64,000 nt of DNA from Symbiodinium microadriaticum (GCA_001939145.1 LSRX01000283.1:62950-126949); one strand, 5' to 3'. Counted from the stretch's first letter, positions 46,478 through 59,440 are shown. Numbers and translations are program-made. Notes: a model not told the origin generated them from the sequence alone.

Positions 46478-46674
46478 GCTTTACCAACCTGCTAGATGTC
46501 ACTGCGAACGGTCTTCCACGGAGCTGCACAGCTTGCGGGATGGCACATAGGGAACTGCTGTACTCCGGTGCTGCGGCCTTCACTGCCATCCACATATTCA
46601 TGAACAAGCAGAGGGCCAATGTTTTCCTGGGCGCTCGCAAGGGCACTATGGCTCGGAAAAGCAAGCGCAAGCAG
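46478..46674 (+). CDS. Exon candidate, 65 whole codons, consensus splice sites (partial gene)
   Basis: Plus strand: ATGTTTTCACAG|G is a classical acceptor. Then come two bases and 65 codons, with CTACGMAHRELLYSGAAAF, HIFMNKQRANVFLGARK and a basic end KSKRKQ, and then CAG|GTGAGC, a consensus donor. Just past the donor the frame would stop at 46,702. This is the best evidence that the right-hand block is read rightward. Function unknown; the basic tail could be a nuclear signal. Confidence 0.55.
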
Positions 46675-46859
46675 GTGAGCCGGATGAGGGAGGGACACCA
46701 GTAAGATGAGAACCTGAAAATGTGCTCTTGACATGTGATCTGCTGCTGGGGTGCCTCAATCTGTGATCGCCAACTTACTTCCCTGCTCCTGCATGACTTA
46801 AGATCGGAATGCTTAGACACTCTCAGCAAGCCTGCATGGCCGAGGATCAAAAAAGGCAG

Positions 46860-46935
46860 GTGCGGTGAAGAAAAAGAGGCTTGGAGGTTCAGGGCGACTC
46901 TTGGCGGATTTAGCGGTTTTCGGGGTCTTAGAAAG
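46860..46935 (+). CDS. Exon candidate, basic segment (partial gene)
   Basis: Plus strand: AAAAGGCAG|GT, two bases plus 24 codons (AVKKKRLGGSGRLLADLAV, FGVLE) plus AG, then AAAG|GTACCG. Its start phase does not follow directly from the exon at 46,478, so an exon in between or a shifted border is required. The frame also remains open to 47,093 without splicing. Confidence 0.4.
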
Positions 46936-47466
46936 GTACCGCTCCGCTGTAGGACTTTGCCTGGATTTCAACCATGTTTGTGAATACCTAGTGCCAGTTG
47001 CAATCCAAAGGGTACGTGAATCGACCAATCTTCGCACGAAGAACATGTATGAGACACATTTCGTCAAGCACTCTTCCCAACCCATGACGTGGTAAATTCC
47101 TGTGCCCCAGATTGTAACGTCTTAAAACCTCGTGGCCCCAGCATGGTAGGCTTCATTTAGAAACGCAAGCCAGCCAAAATCGATCTCAGGTGAAATCCTC
47201 TTGAGCACCCTTAGGAACACCCAAAAAGGGTCCGAGAACACAAATTGAACCCTTCCTAGGAACACCGGTGACGTCTTGAATCTAGAGAGATACCATGAGA
47301 CACCCCACAGGAAAATGCCGGGCCCTAGACTTTTGCCTAAGTCTCTGCTTCGTTGCAGAGACCCTTGCTTCTATCTGCCAAGCCGCAAGAACGGGGAGGA
47401 GCTCCAAGAGTGAGAAACAAAGACGTCTACGTGGCTGACCTGGTGACCATGCTCTCTCCGCATCAA

Positions 47467-47568
47467 GACATGCATACATACATACATACATACATACGTA
47501 CGTACGTACGTACGTACGTACATACATACATATATATATATATATATGTACGCACACACACACACACC
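47467..47568. repeat. Compound ACAT/ACGT/TA/CA microsatellite
   Basis: Blocks of ACAT, then six ACGT units (a self-complementary core), ACAT again, TA and finally CA. Confidence 0.95.
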
Positions 47569-50500
47569 ACACGGAAGCCCATCCGTCGTTGTACGTCGTT
47601 GTCATCTACCGAATATACTGTCATCTGACATCAGCGTATGCTGTAGCAACATGCGTACTTCCAGAAGCTATCAACGAGAGCAACACCTTCGGAAGACCAA
47701 CATGTATTCCGACGCGGAAGCTAGAGTCTGCAATGCACGATTCCAACAGCCCTCTGGATGTTCCAAAACCTTCTCGATGACCCGGCCATGCTTCGAGGGT
47801 TTGGCCCTAGCCAACCTTTGTTCCCGAGGTTAGTAAGAAGGCCCGGAAGCAGGATGACCAGGGCCTATAGAAGCCAACTGAAACCATCTCCACCTTCGGC
47901 AGCGTTTTGTACACGTCGGTAGTCCATTCTGGATTGATGAGGTCCTGAAGGACGATTTGCAGCTGGAAACTTGAACCTCGCCCTCTTTCGTCCTTTGTGC
48001 ACCTCCCCCTGGTTTGGAGCTCCGGATGTGTTCGGTTGTTGGCTGGTGCAGATGAAGCTGCGCCGCCGCAGTGCCCACTGTAATTATTCTCAACATAAGC
48101 GCGGAAACCAAATGAAGTTTGGACGGAAAGAGTGGCAACAGAAACGAGGGGGCCTCAAGACGACTATTGCTTCGACAGATATGTGAAGTTAACTTCTGCT
48201 GCGGCCAAAAATGTCCAAATCATTCTAAACCGAGAGGCACCCAGTCCGAGTAAAGAATCGGCATGGCAAACACAGGCACTCAGACCGCCCACTGTACTCA
48301 AAGGCGTGTACTGCATGTGAAAAGTTGCTTCGGCACAGCTTGGCATAAAGCCCTCGCGACATGAAAGGTAAGCACTCTCCTGAAGCAGCTGGCGGCCAGT
48401 GGCGGCGCGGAAAAGGCCTTGACGATGCACCGCCTGCAACAAGCCGTGCTCTGTGGTTCTGACGCACCATCAGGTCATTTGCGGGAGGAAGGCGCTAATT
48501 AAGCCCATCCGATCTTGATCTGTGTGTCTGCCTGCTTCCCATGTATTGCTACTCAAACTTCGTTAATGTTGACATGTCCGAAGCAACAGTCTGTGCACTC
48601 TGAAAGCTCAGGATCATCCGGAAGACCGGTGCGTCAACTCAAGTGAGCTGGTTCGCATGCTTGCGCATGTGCTCTGTCACAACTAGTGGTTCTGAGATTA
48701 CGAAGCGTACGCCTGTCGAAACCGGCACTGGCTAGCACAGAATGTGACCCAGCATGAGTGGGCAAAAACCACCAAACCACCAACCAGCACTTGGAAGTTG
48801 CAACGACCATCCTTCCGAATTGATTCGTGGTATTCCCTGAGCAGCTCGGGCCTGCTCCACACGCGTGGCCGACTGAAACCGCATCAACACCATTGCTACA
48901 TGTGACTTAGCCTAGGGCGCATCAAAACGAAAACATTGCCTGCATTGGCGCCCTTGGCATGAGATAGACTATGGCTGGGGCCTAGATGGCATAGTGGTCG
49001 CTAGTGGTCTCCGGTAGCACGAAAACGTCTGACCCGCGAAAGGAAAGGGGTGCCTATCCGAACTTGAAACCTTTCTCAATGCGACCCTGCTCCCGCACGC
49101 GCGCGGGCTGAAGGACCAACCTAATCGACCTCTGCTTCGCAGGTGGCCGCTTGGTCCGAAAAAGCTGCGGCACTTTGGGACTTGGCTGGGAACAGCGGCA
49201 TCTGAACACATCGAGTGCGGGCTCTGAACCCAAGTTCGCTGTAGGCGACCGCCCTTGCCATTCACGAGCCCTCCATTCTAGCAGTAGACTAAAACACGAG
49301 GACCTCCTTCCCTGCCCTGCGGTTTTGCTGAACGACCGGGGTATGTCATGCCTCAAATTCGATAGGGCGTTGAGCGTTAATGATGCCACTCGTCATGAAG
49401 CTTATGGTGACGCAGCCATGACATCGCATGGTTGCGCTGGAGTCGAGGGGCCATTGGTGTAGCTGTGGTCAGCGGCTTTTCGAGAACTTGAGGCATCGAC
49501 CCTCAAGGGAACCCCAACTTGGAGTTGTCCCCACAGAGCCCGTGTCATGCATCCCATTTGCGGTGCAGATCGTTGCAGACGCGCAATGGGGCGCTCCCTG
49601 CCTCTGAAGCGCCGAGCGCGAAACCGGCACAGAGACTCAAAGACTCAGAGTGCAACTCCGACCCTTTCGACTCTGCGGATCGTTCGTGACTGTCCACTAC
49701 TGGTCCACTTCTTGAGGCTTGCTTGGTGCTTTGTGCGATCTTGCCGACATGTTTTTGTGGCTGGCAGCGCTGAGCCAAACTTGCGACGCACGGAGAAGCG
49801 CACAGCCCCAGCCTCTCGCGGTTGGGGACACCCCGAAGATCCCCGAAGGCTCTCAGTGAACGAAACAGACTTCTTACATGGAGGGGACCCCGATGTTGGC
49901 TTCGCTTCTTGCGAGAGCCTTGGCAGGCGTGACATCCCGTGAATGTAGCCAGGGGCACCATTGAGAAAGTTCTGCCTGCGGTGCATTGTGCTGTGTCTTC
50001 ACTTGCCGCCGCTATACGGGCTCTGTTGCCCCTCTCGACTGAAGCTTTGGTCAGCTTGCCTGGAAAGCTCTATGACGAATGTCATACAGACGAAAACACA
50101 TCACAAAAACACAGCGGAGAGACAGGTGGACTCAAGCACAGATACAGAGAGGAAGAGAGAGCAATTCGATTCGCAGCAGTTCCGAATTCTTGCCTTTCAA
50201 TTCCCTCTCAAGACTCTTACAAAGCACCCCCGGAGACCGGGGATCGAGCTGCACATCGCCAGCAGCCAATGCCTGACGTGCCTGGTCGGCCTGTCATGAC
50301 ATGGGTGCCGGGGCACAGAGCATCGGATATCCTCGGATTGCAGCTTTGAGTGGAGCTGGAGTGAAGGAAGTGCGTAAATTCCTCCCATCCCCCTTCAGGT
50401 GTATGAATGCCTGGATGAAATGTGCGAAGGCATGGGTGTACAGGCATACCAATCCATGCATTCGAGAGAGCGCGAGCGAAAGCGAGCGTGAGGAGAGCGC

Positions 50501-52294
50501 GAAAAGCAAAAGAGCCCGGACAATGTCAGGCAATGCTCGGCATGGCCAGCCTCTCCCTGTATGATACGCTACGAGCGGACAGCTGAGCACAACCGCGCAG
50601 AAGTTCAATGCCTGGCGGATCGGATCGATCACGCTGCAGCTGCACGCACAGCCTGAGTGGCGGCTCAATCCAAGGAATCAGGATTGCATGTTTTCTCATG
50701 GATGCCATTGGTTCACACTTGCAAGCGTTCCAGGTGCACAGTGCGCATGCATGGGCCAAACAGCCCGCTTTACACTGTGGCTCTTCCCGCTTAACACTGT
50801 GGCTCTTCTGGCAAGCATATCGTATCATACAATCCGCTCTACCCGCTCTTCCAATTTATTTGGCCTGGATCGGCGCGAAATGACAGCAACAGGATCCTAG
50901 AATTCCGAGAATGCGAAAACTCTGAAAACTGCTCCCCGGGGGCTTCGGCTAAGGGAGAAATCTGGAAGTTGTAAGTCAGTGTAAGCCCGCGACCCAGGAT
51001 TTTCGTACCTGTGAGCTTGGAGCCTTCAGAGACTCCCATTGAGGTCCTCGGGTGTGGGCTTTTCGAAGGAAGGGTTGGGATTTTGATGCCACAGAACTGT
51101 AGTTTAAGGAAAAGCCTGGCACGAGATGCTTGGGCAAGGATGCGTCGGATTATGGGTGAGTGCAGCAGCTCCTAACAGCATTGCTGGGCTGTCAACTGAG
51201 CCACTGAGGCTCCACGACGAGAGGGTGCGTCTCGAAGGCAAATGGAAAGGGAGCTACACTCGCGGATATGTCGGCACATCGTTGGAAAAGTAGCCTGTCA
51301 GATGAAGAGAGACCGACAGAGACAGAGAGCCGGACAAACAGATGACAAACTAGACTCTAGACAGAGACAGAAACATGACTGGACGGATGGAGACGAAACA
51401 GGCATGGAGGGATGAACAGGACAAGAACGGACCACCTACAAGAAAGCCACCGGTCTGCAGAGCGAGCTGCCGTCGTACAAAGCTGGCACTGTGAGAAGGC
51501 CGTTTTGGCAATCGGAGGAGCCCAGGCTACGCTTGCACAGGCGAGCTTGCACTGAGGGACGGGCTTGAAATCGACCTGTGCAAAGAACTGGGTCTCATTG
51601 TTGGGGTAAGGCCTCGGACAGCAAGGAGCCAGACTCTGTGTCTCACCAAGGTGCCGAGGCTGAATGAAAGCCACGCTTTGCCTCCTCTGGGATCCAGGGC
51701 CCTTCCACAGTTGTCTGCAACATCACCAACCCAGAGCTCCATTCGAAGGAGATTGATATCGTCAACGTCTCTTAGAGCTGAGGGCGCTGGCTTGAAGCTC
51801 ACCTTCACGATCTCATCGCAAGAGCTGAAAACCTCGGCAGTGGATCCGAAATCCGATGCTGAGCTGAGCAGAGTGGGCTTCTAGCTTTGTCGGACAACAT
51901 CGATATTCAACCTTTCGGCTGCCACGGCCTGGGCCGATCACCGTTTAGCTGGTGAAGCAGCCGGCTCGGATACGATGCCCTACTCAAGCCTGAAAAACGC
52001 TATGAAGGGGTCTTCGAGTTGGCAAAAGATTACTAGCTGTTCCGGCTGGCTTGTGGCATTCGTGAACCCGATTAAAACGAGACAGAACTCATGAACATCG
52101 ATGCGCCTGTCTTTTTCAGCCTTATCCTTATCCCACACAGGGCGCTGACCTCTCGGATGACGCTCTCAGTCACCTGCAGAGGCAAGAAACATCAAGAAAC
52201 CCCGCCTTAGATACTTAGTGTGCAGGGGGGCTGGTCTAGGTTGTAGGGCTTCTCCGATACAAAAACACATGCATGCGTGTGCGTGAAAATATGT
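47569..52294. other. Right block, exons not resolved
   Basis: Plus-strand frames at 47,971-48,186 (MKFGRKEWQQKRGGLKT), 48,132-48,320 (DDYCFDRYVKLTSAAAK) and 49,151-49,462 (FDRALSVNDATRHEAYG) look coding, but borders are unclear and minus-strand shadows are also open. No repeats until the TATG satellite begins. Confidence 0.3.
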
Positions 52295-52378
52295 CTGTAT
52301 GTATGTATGTATGTATGTATGTATGTATGTATGTATGTATGTATATGTATGTGTATGTGTATGTGTATGTATATGTAT
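52295..52378. repeat. TATG satellite, irregular leader
   Basis: TATG tetranucleotides with TATATG and TATGTG variants, ending at a single N at 52,379. Confidence 0.95.
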
Positions 52379-52379
52379 N

Positions 52380-52426
52380 ATGTATGTATGTATGTATGTA
52401 TGTATGTATGTATGTATGTATGTATG

Positions 52427-52458
<32 letters not shown>

Positions 52459-52468
52459 TGTATGTATG

Positions 52469-52500
<32 letters not shown>

Positions 52501-52510
52501 TGTATGTATG

Positions 52511-52542
<32 letters not shown>

Positions 52543-52552
52543 TGTATGTATG

Positions 52553-52584
<32 letters not shown>

Positions 52585-52594
52585 TGTATGTATG

Positions 52595-52626
<32 letters not shown>

Positions 52627-52636
52627 TGTATGTATG

Positions 52637-52668
<32 letters not shown>

Positions 52669-52678
52669 TGTATGTATG

Positions 52679-52710
<32 letters not shown>

Positions 52711-52720
52711 TGTATGTATG

Positions 52721-52752
<32 letters not shown>

Positions 52753-52762
52753 TGTATGTATG

Positions 52763-52794
<32 letters not shown>

Positions 52795-52804
52795 TGTATG
52801 TATG

Positions 52805-52836
<32 letters not shown>

Positions 52837-52846
52837 TGTATGTATG

Positions 52847-52878
<32 letters not shown>

Positions 52879-52888
52879 TGTATGTATG

Positions 52889-52920
<32 letters not shown>

Positions 52921-52930
52921 TGTATGTATG

Positions 52931-52962
<32 letters not shown>

Positions 52963-52972
52963 TGTATGTATG

Positions 52973-53004
<32 letters not shown>

Positions 53005-53014
53005 TGTATGTATG

Positions 53015-53046
<32 letters not shown>

Positions 53047-53056
53047 TGTATGTATG

Positions 53057-53088
<32 letters not shown>

Positions 53089-53098
53089 TGTATGTATG

Positions 53099-53130
<32 letters not shown>

Positions 53131-53140
53131 TGTATGTATG

Positions 53141-53172
<32 letters not shown>

Positions 53173-53182
53173 TGTATGTATG

Positions 53183-53214
<32 letters not shown>

Positions 53215-53224
53215 TGTATGTATG

Positions 53225-53256
<32 letters not shown>

Positions 53257-53266
53257 TGTATGTATG

Positions 53267-53298
<32 letters not shown>

Positions 53299-53308
53299 TG
53301 TATGTATG

Positions 53309-53340
<32 letters not shown>

Positions 53341-53350
53341 TGTATGTATG

Positions 53351-53382
<32 letters not shown>

Positions 53383-53392
53383 TGTATGTATG

Positions 53393-53424
<32 letters not shown>

Positions 53425-53434
53425 TGTATGTATG

Positions 53435-53466
<32 letters not shown>

Positions 53467-53476
53467 TGTATGTATG

Positions 53477-53508
<32 letters not shown>

Positions 53509-53518
53509 TGTATGTATG

Positions 53519-53550
<32 letters not shown>

Positions 53551-53560
53551 TGTATGTATG

Positions 53561-53592
<32 letters not shown>

Positions 53593-53602
53593 TGTATGTA
53601 TG

Positions 53603-53634
<32 letters not shown>

Positions 53635-53644
53635 TGTATGTATG

Positions 53645-53676
<32 letters not shown>

Positions 53677-53686
53677 TGTATGTATG

Positions 53687-53718
<32 letters not shown>

Positions 53719-53728
53719 TGTATGTATG

Positions 53729-53760
<32 letters not shown>

Positions 53761-53770
53761 TGTATGTATG

Positions 53771-53802
<32 letters not shown>

Positions 53803-53812
53803 TGTATGTATG

Positions 53813-53844
<32 letters not shown>

Positions 53845-53854
53845 TGTATGTATG

Positions 53855-53886
<32 letters not shown>

Positions 53887-53896
53887 TGTATGTATG

Positions 53897-53928
<32 letters not shown>

Positions 53929-53938
53929 TGTATGTATG

Positions 53939-53970
<32 letters not shown>

Positions 53971-53980
53971 TGTATGTATG

Positions 53981-54012
<32 letters not shown>

Positions 54013-54022
54013 TGTATGTATG

Positions 54023-54054
<32 letters not shown>

Positions 54055-54064
54055 TGTATGTATG

Positions 54065-54096
<32 letters not shown>

Positions 54097-54106
54097 TGTA
54101 TGTATG

Positions 54107-54138
<32 letters not shown>

Positions 54139-54148
54139 TGTATGTATG

Positions 54149-54180
<32 letters not shown>

Positions 54181-54190
54181 TGTATGTATG

Positions 54191-54222
<32 letters not shown>

Positions 54223-54232
54223 TGTATGTATG

Positions 54233-54264
<32 letters not shown>

Positions 54265-54274
54265 TGTATGTATG

Positions 54275-54306
<32 letters not shown>

Positions 54307-54316
54307 TGTATGTATG

Positions 54317-54348
<32 letters not shown>

Positions 54349-54358
54349 TGTATGTATG

Positions 54359-54390
<32 letters not shown>

Positions 54391-54400
54391 TGTATGTATG

Positions 54401-54432
<32 letters not shown>

Positions 54433-54442
54433 TGTATGTATG

Positions 54443-54474
<32 letters not shown>

Positions 54475-54484
54475 TGTATGTATG

Positions 54485-54516
<32 letters not shown>

Positions 54517-54526
54517 TGTATGTATG

Positions 54527-54558
<32 letters not shown>

Positions 54559-54568
54559 TGTATGTATG

Positions 54569-54600
<32 letters not shown>

Positions 54601-54610
54601 TGTATGTATG

Positions 54611-54642
<32 letters not shown>

Positions 54643-54652
54643 TGTATGTATG

Positions 54653-54684
<32 letters not shown>

Positions 54685-54694
54685 TGTATGTATG

Positions 54695-54726
<32 letters not shown>

Positions 54727-54736
54727 TGTATGTATG

Positions 54737-54768
<32 letters not shown>

Positions 54769-54778
54769 TGTATGTATG

Positions 54779-54810
<32 letters not shown>

Positions 54811-54820
54811 TGTATGTATG

Positions 54821-54852
<32 letters not shown>

Positions 54853-54862
54853 TGTATGTATG

Positions 54863-54894
<32 letters not shown>

Positions 54895-54904
54895 TGTATG
54901 TATG

Positions 54905-54936
<32 letters not shown>

Positions 54937-54946
54937 TGTATGTATG

Positions 54947-54978
<32 letters not shown>

Positions 54979-54988
54979 TGTATGTATG

Positions 54989-55020
<32 letters not shown>

Positions 55021-55030
55021 TGTATGTATG

Positions 55031-55062
<32 letters not shown>

Positions 55063-55072
55063 TGTATGTATG

Positions 55073-55104
<32 letters not shown>

Positions 55105-55114
55105 TGTATGTATG

Positions 55115-55146
<32 letters not shown>

Positions 55147-55156
55147 TGTATGTATG

Positions 55157-55188
<32 letters not shown>

Positions 55189-55198
55189 TGTATGTATG

Positions 55199-55230
<32 letters not shown>

Positions 55231-55240
55231 TGTATGTATG

Positions 55241-55272
<32 letters not shown>

Positions 55273-55282
55273 TGTATGTATG

Positions 55283-55314
<32 letters not shown>

Positions 55315-55324
55315 TGTATGTATG

Positions 55325-55356
<32 letters not shown>

Positions 55357-55366
55357 TGTATGTATG

Positions 55367-55398
<32 letters not shown>

Positions 55399-55408
55399 TG
55401 TATGTATG

Positions 55409-55440
<32 letters not shown>

Positions 55441-55450
55441 TGTATGTATG

Positions 55451-55482
<32 letters not shown>

Positions 55483-55492
55483 TGTATGTATG

Positions 55493-55524
<32 letters not shown>

Positions 55525-55534
55525 TGTATGTATG

Positions 55535-55566
<32 letters not shown>

Positions 55567-55576
55567 TGTATGTATG

Positions 55577-55608
<32 letters not shown>

Positions 55609-55618
55609 TGTATGTATG

Positions 55619-55650
<32 letters not shown>

Positions 55651-55660
55651 TGTATGTATG

Positions 55661-55692
<32 letters not shown>

Positions 55693-55702
55693 TGTATGTA
55701 TG

Positions 55703-55734
<32 letters not shown>

Positions 55735-55744
55735 TGTATGTATG

Positions 55745-55776
<32 letters not shown>

Positions 55777-55786
55777 TGTATGTATG

Positions 55787-55818
<32 letters not shown>

Positions 55819-55828
55819 TGTATGTATG

Positions 55829-55860
<32 letters not shown>

Positions 55861-55870
55861 TGTATGTATG

Positions 55871-55902
<32 letters not shown>

Positions 55903-55912
55903 TGTATGTATG

Positions 55913-55944
<32 letters not shown>

Positions 55945-55957
55945 TGTATGTATGTAT
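52380..55957. repeat. TATG satellite with perfect 42-bp higher-order unit
   Basis: Each 42-bp unit is nine TATG tetramers plus one TATATG. The TATATG marker first appears around 52,427 and then recurs every 42 bp without a single deviation, about 84 times, up to the gap. Because 42 is a multiple of three and no stop occurs, all three plus frames are open for more than 3.5 kb (ORFs of over 1,200 codons of Met, Tyr, Val, Cys, Ile). These are not genes. Confidence 0.97.
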
Positions 55958-55962
55958 AAAAA

Positions 55963-56171
55963 NNNNNNNNNNNNNNNNNNNNNNNNNNNNNNNNNNNNNN
56001 NNNNNNNNNNNNNNNNNNNNNNNNNNNNNNNNNNNNNNNNNNNNNNNNNNNNNNNNNNNNNNNNNNNNNNNNNNNNNNNNNNNNNNNNNNNNNNNNNNNN
56101 NNNNNNNNNNNNNNNNNNNNNNNNNNNNNNNNNNNNNNNNNNNNNNNNNNNNNNNNNNNNNNNNNNNNNNN
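55963..56171. other. Assembly gap, 209 N
   Basis: Run of N directly after the satellite. What lies on each side differs sharply in composition, so the join is not proven by sequence. Confidence 0.99.
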
Positions 56172-57444
56172 CGCGCTTTAATGTTTTGTTGATCCTTATT
56201 TCGTGAGGTATTAGTAGGTTTGGCCTAGGATTGTAATCGGATTTTAATATTTAATTTGTTGTGATCCCTAATTTTAACTGCTTTTTGATCCTGAGGCTTA
56301 TTTCCTCAATATTTGGTTGTTTTGTACCCGGCCCTGTAGATATTGCTGAGATAGTGGGTCCTTCGGGGAGGTCTTGCTTCTGCTACATGAGGGCTGATTG
56401 ATTTGTTATCGATTTGGCTTTGGCTTATATTGTATATTTTGTGGTTACAACGCGGACTAAAGATGTGTTGGGGTTGTGGCTGGTGTGAATGTATTGCGAC
56501 ACAGTATGACGCAGTGTCTGAGCATTGCAACCATATTATATAAATATATTGATTATTCGTCAAGCATCAACTAACATTTGACCCACGTACGAACATCATA
56601 GGGCATACGGATAATTTGTTGGTTGCGATTCAAGTTGAATTTACGTGTTTAAAAACATATACACACATAATGTAGATGTATATGTAGATATGAAAATGAT
56701 TCTGCTAACTGGGAACCTTTCGACTGCATGTCTTGTCAGGGAATATCACAAATTATGAACTAGCCTTCAAGTCTATCGTGTTTAAAGATATGGACCCTAA
56801 AAGACACAATTGCTTTTTCATTTCTGGGGGCCATTGAGTATCGTTTATTTCAGTACATAAGAGATAACGGTAACTACAAAAGGAGCGAAGCATCGTCTAC
56901 TACTTAACGGCGAAGGCATATCACATGAAATATGCAACATTAGGTGTTTGTATAACCATCCGTTTTCGTGAAATAGCCTTCAAACTGATTGAGGTATCGC
57001 ATTGGCTGTCAAACACATGCTATTTGCATTGCCTTGAATAATTTCCTACGGCCGGTGCAATATCAGTTACCTACGGTTGGTCTTGTCCCTGGGTTTCAGC
57101 TACATGTGCATTCCGCGTTAATTGCCTGGACGACTACCCTTGGTGGATAGTGTTGGATATACGGTTATACTGGTGCATTTTGGGCATGTAACGATGGTTT
57201 CTCTGTTAATAGCATAGAAGAACAGGGTTACAATATCATACCTTAAAAGACGAAATACATGTTATGTTTGTCAAGATGGCATAGAAATACAGTTAGTTAG
57301 CTCAGTATTGACCAATGGTTAGATATCACGTACATGGCGAAACGAAAACTAGTTGCATACTAGTGAAGCACAGACACAATATACAAATAATCTGAAAGCA
57401 CTAACCGCTAGGCAAGTATTGATTGTGCATCCAGATAAACTTAA
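56172..57444. other. Second AT-rich block, no firm gene
   Basis: AT-rich sequence unlike the preceding 50 kb. A plus-strand stretch at about 56,254-56,605 lacks TAA and TAG but has five TGA, which is compatible with chance. No repeats other than short AT runs. Confidence 0.5.
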
Positions 57445-58098
57445 TTATATCGTTGTTAAAGTACACAGATCAGATACCACTTCAATACACACTGAGCATG
57501 CTGGCAAGTACGTAAACACGCAACAAATACCACGTGTGTAGCAACTGAAGAGGTATTTGTGGTTGAAGAATGATAAACGAGCTATTCTCTGTGCATTCGA
57601 TGCCTGTATGCGATGAAGATAAAAATACTTGATGTTGCCACCTAGATTCGCATTTCTTGTTAATGTGCTGCACTGAAACGGTCTTGCCTTTCCATCAGAA
57701 GGTATATTGCTGTTCAATCTGGCACTATACCTCTTGACATACGTAGATAAGCTGCCATGGAATTGGACATCCGACTTTAGTGCTGCACTCGTACCTGTAC
57801 AACTGATACAGATGATAACTCCACATTCGTCGGCATGTGGGGGGTATTCGGTACTCCTTCATTCAACCGCGTTCAAGAACACATTATCTTTCCTCATCGC
57901 TGCATTGTTCACATCCAAGGTGATAGAGTGGAGTGTTATCGTGGCATCGTCTACAATATCACGAACAATGGAGCTTTTAGAGGAACATGAGTACTTTTTA
58001 TACCAGCATCTACGAAGATAGATAGCTGATGTCGCACAAACAAAAGTTTTCCAGCCATAGACTGCAAAAGCGAGACACATCTTCAGAGCTCGTGCGGG
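57445..58098 (-). pseudogene. Long minus-strand frame broken by one TGA, family unknown
   Basis: On the minus strand the frame after TAG at about 58,099 runs 218 codons to TAA at 57,445, with a single internal TGA at about 57,861. In AT-rich DNA about a dozen stops would be expected. ATG at 58,080 starts MCLAFAVYGWKTFVCATSA. Later parts include IVDDATITLHSITLDVNNA before the TGA and CISCTGTSAALKSDVQFHG and KARPFQCSTLTRNANLGG after it. Composition is Cys- and Ser-rich. It may be a young pseudogene, or a gene of a genome in which TGA is read as an amino acid. A plus-strand ORF (57,707-58,021) overlaps part of it. Confidence 0.4.
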
Positions 58099-58118
58099 CT
58101 AATTGGGGGGGGGTTAGC

Positions 58119-58139
58119 ATATATATATATATATATACA
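58119..58139. repeat. TA dinucleotide microsatellite
   Basis: About ten AT units, preceded by a run of nine G at 58,105-58,113. Confidence 0.95.
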
Positions 58140-59224
58140 TGTATACAGATACAAATCACATTTAGACCCAAACAAATTCCGCCTGCAGCGATGCTCCGAG
58201 TGGTGCGAGTACATTTAGCACTCGTGCCGAGATGCAAGCACTTGAGAGTCACCTCTCATACATCGGATGAAGGGAGAAAAGTTCATCCGATTACCACATC
58301 TTTGGATGGCTGCACCTGGCTTGCAGCAGGCCACGCATCAACTGTTTCCAGGTTTCAGCAAACAGGATCCGATGATGAGTCGTAATTATTCATAACTTCA
58401 ACTTCTGCTAGAATCTGCGAGGCTAGAACCGAATGTGCAAGCAATCCGGCGCCAGCATTTCCAAAATAAAAGCGCGCTGTTAGCTCGGAAGTTATACATC
58501 TTGCAGAATACTGGACTTAGAGCATTTGGACAAAACAAACTTCTGACTTCCCTTACACTGCATCGGACGTGAAAGACCCCAAAACATGAACAAGAAACCA
58601 TATCACCACTCTGTCTGATGGTTCACTTATTCGGAACCATAACATCCAAAATCTTTCGGTGTGCAAAAGAAGTGCTGCAACATGTTCTGTACGGTTCGTC
58701 CTGCACAGTAGTTCGCCTGCTCTCCTGCCTTCGTGCATCCGGACAAGAAAATGCTGCATCCCCAACTGCGAATCGCGGCTCTTGCGGCTGCTACCTCTGA
58801 TTGGTGGGTGAAGACCACGCGCGTTGTCAAGATTGGGACCCGGAATCACAATTCCAATCGTCGGCCCTGCCAGAACTAGTAGAAACCGGCTTCCCTCCAC
58901 CTCGGTGGCGCAGCGCGGCAGAGCGCAGATGGCCTGGGTGCTTACAGAGCCCCAGGCACAGGTTTTGGACACTGGCTGCCTTTGCATGCACAGGCCCGAC
59001 TGTGCACACGTGTGGAAGCTGTCATGTGTACATGTAGACCCAGGGACACACAGCGACACCTGCATACACAGAGGCATGCACACAAGTGGCATATTCTCGT
59101 AAGTCCTACACACAAGACAAAAGACGCATGCACACAAATACCAACACAAGTGCAAATCTGCATAAATGCTCATGGAGCGGGCACACACACACGCACTATT
59201 ATTATCTTCAGTTTACATGTAGGA
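58140..59224. other. Transition back to GC-balanced DNA
   Basis: AT content falls between about 58,400 and 58,620. No supported gene. A minus ORF at 58,553-59,188 (211 codons) is in CA/TG-rich sequence and shows only Cys-rich low-information residues. Confidence 0.4.
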
Positions 59225-59392
59225 TAAATAGACAAACAGACAGACAGACAGACAGATGCAGGTGCGAATTCATACGTGAGTGCACAGACAGACAGACAAA
59301 CACACAGACGAACAGACGGACGGACAGTCAGACAGTCAGACAGCTGGACAGACAGGCAGACAAGGAACAAACAAACAAACAAATAACCGTGA
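59225..59392. repeat. Degenerate ACAG tetranucleotide tract
   Basis: ACAG units with ACGG, AGTC and AAAC variants, interrupted by about 35 bp of unique sequence. Confidence 0.9.
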
Positions 59393-59440
59393 GACACTGC
59401 AACCATGGGCGGGTGCCCCATCACTTGTATCTTTTATTAT

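Noticed and set aside
52273..55959. Open frames of more than 1,200 codons on plus
   Set aside because: They are the three readings of the TATG satellite, which contains no stop codon; length is a result of the repeat.
56254..56605. Plus-strand frame that is open if TGA is read as Trp
   Set aside because: It carries five TGA in about 118 codons, no more open than chance predicts for AT-rich DNA, and shows no known protein.
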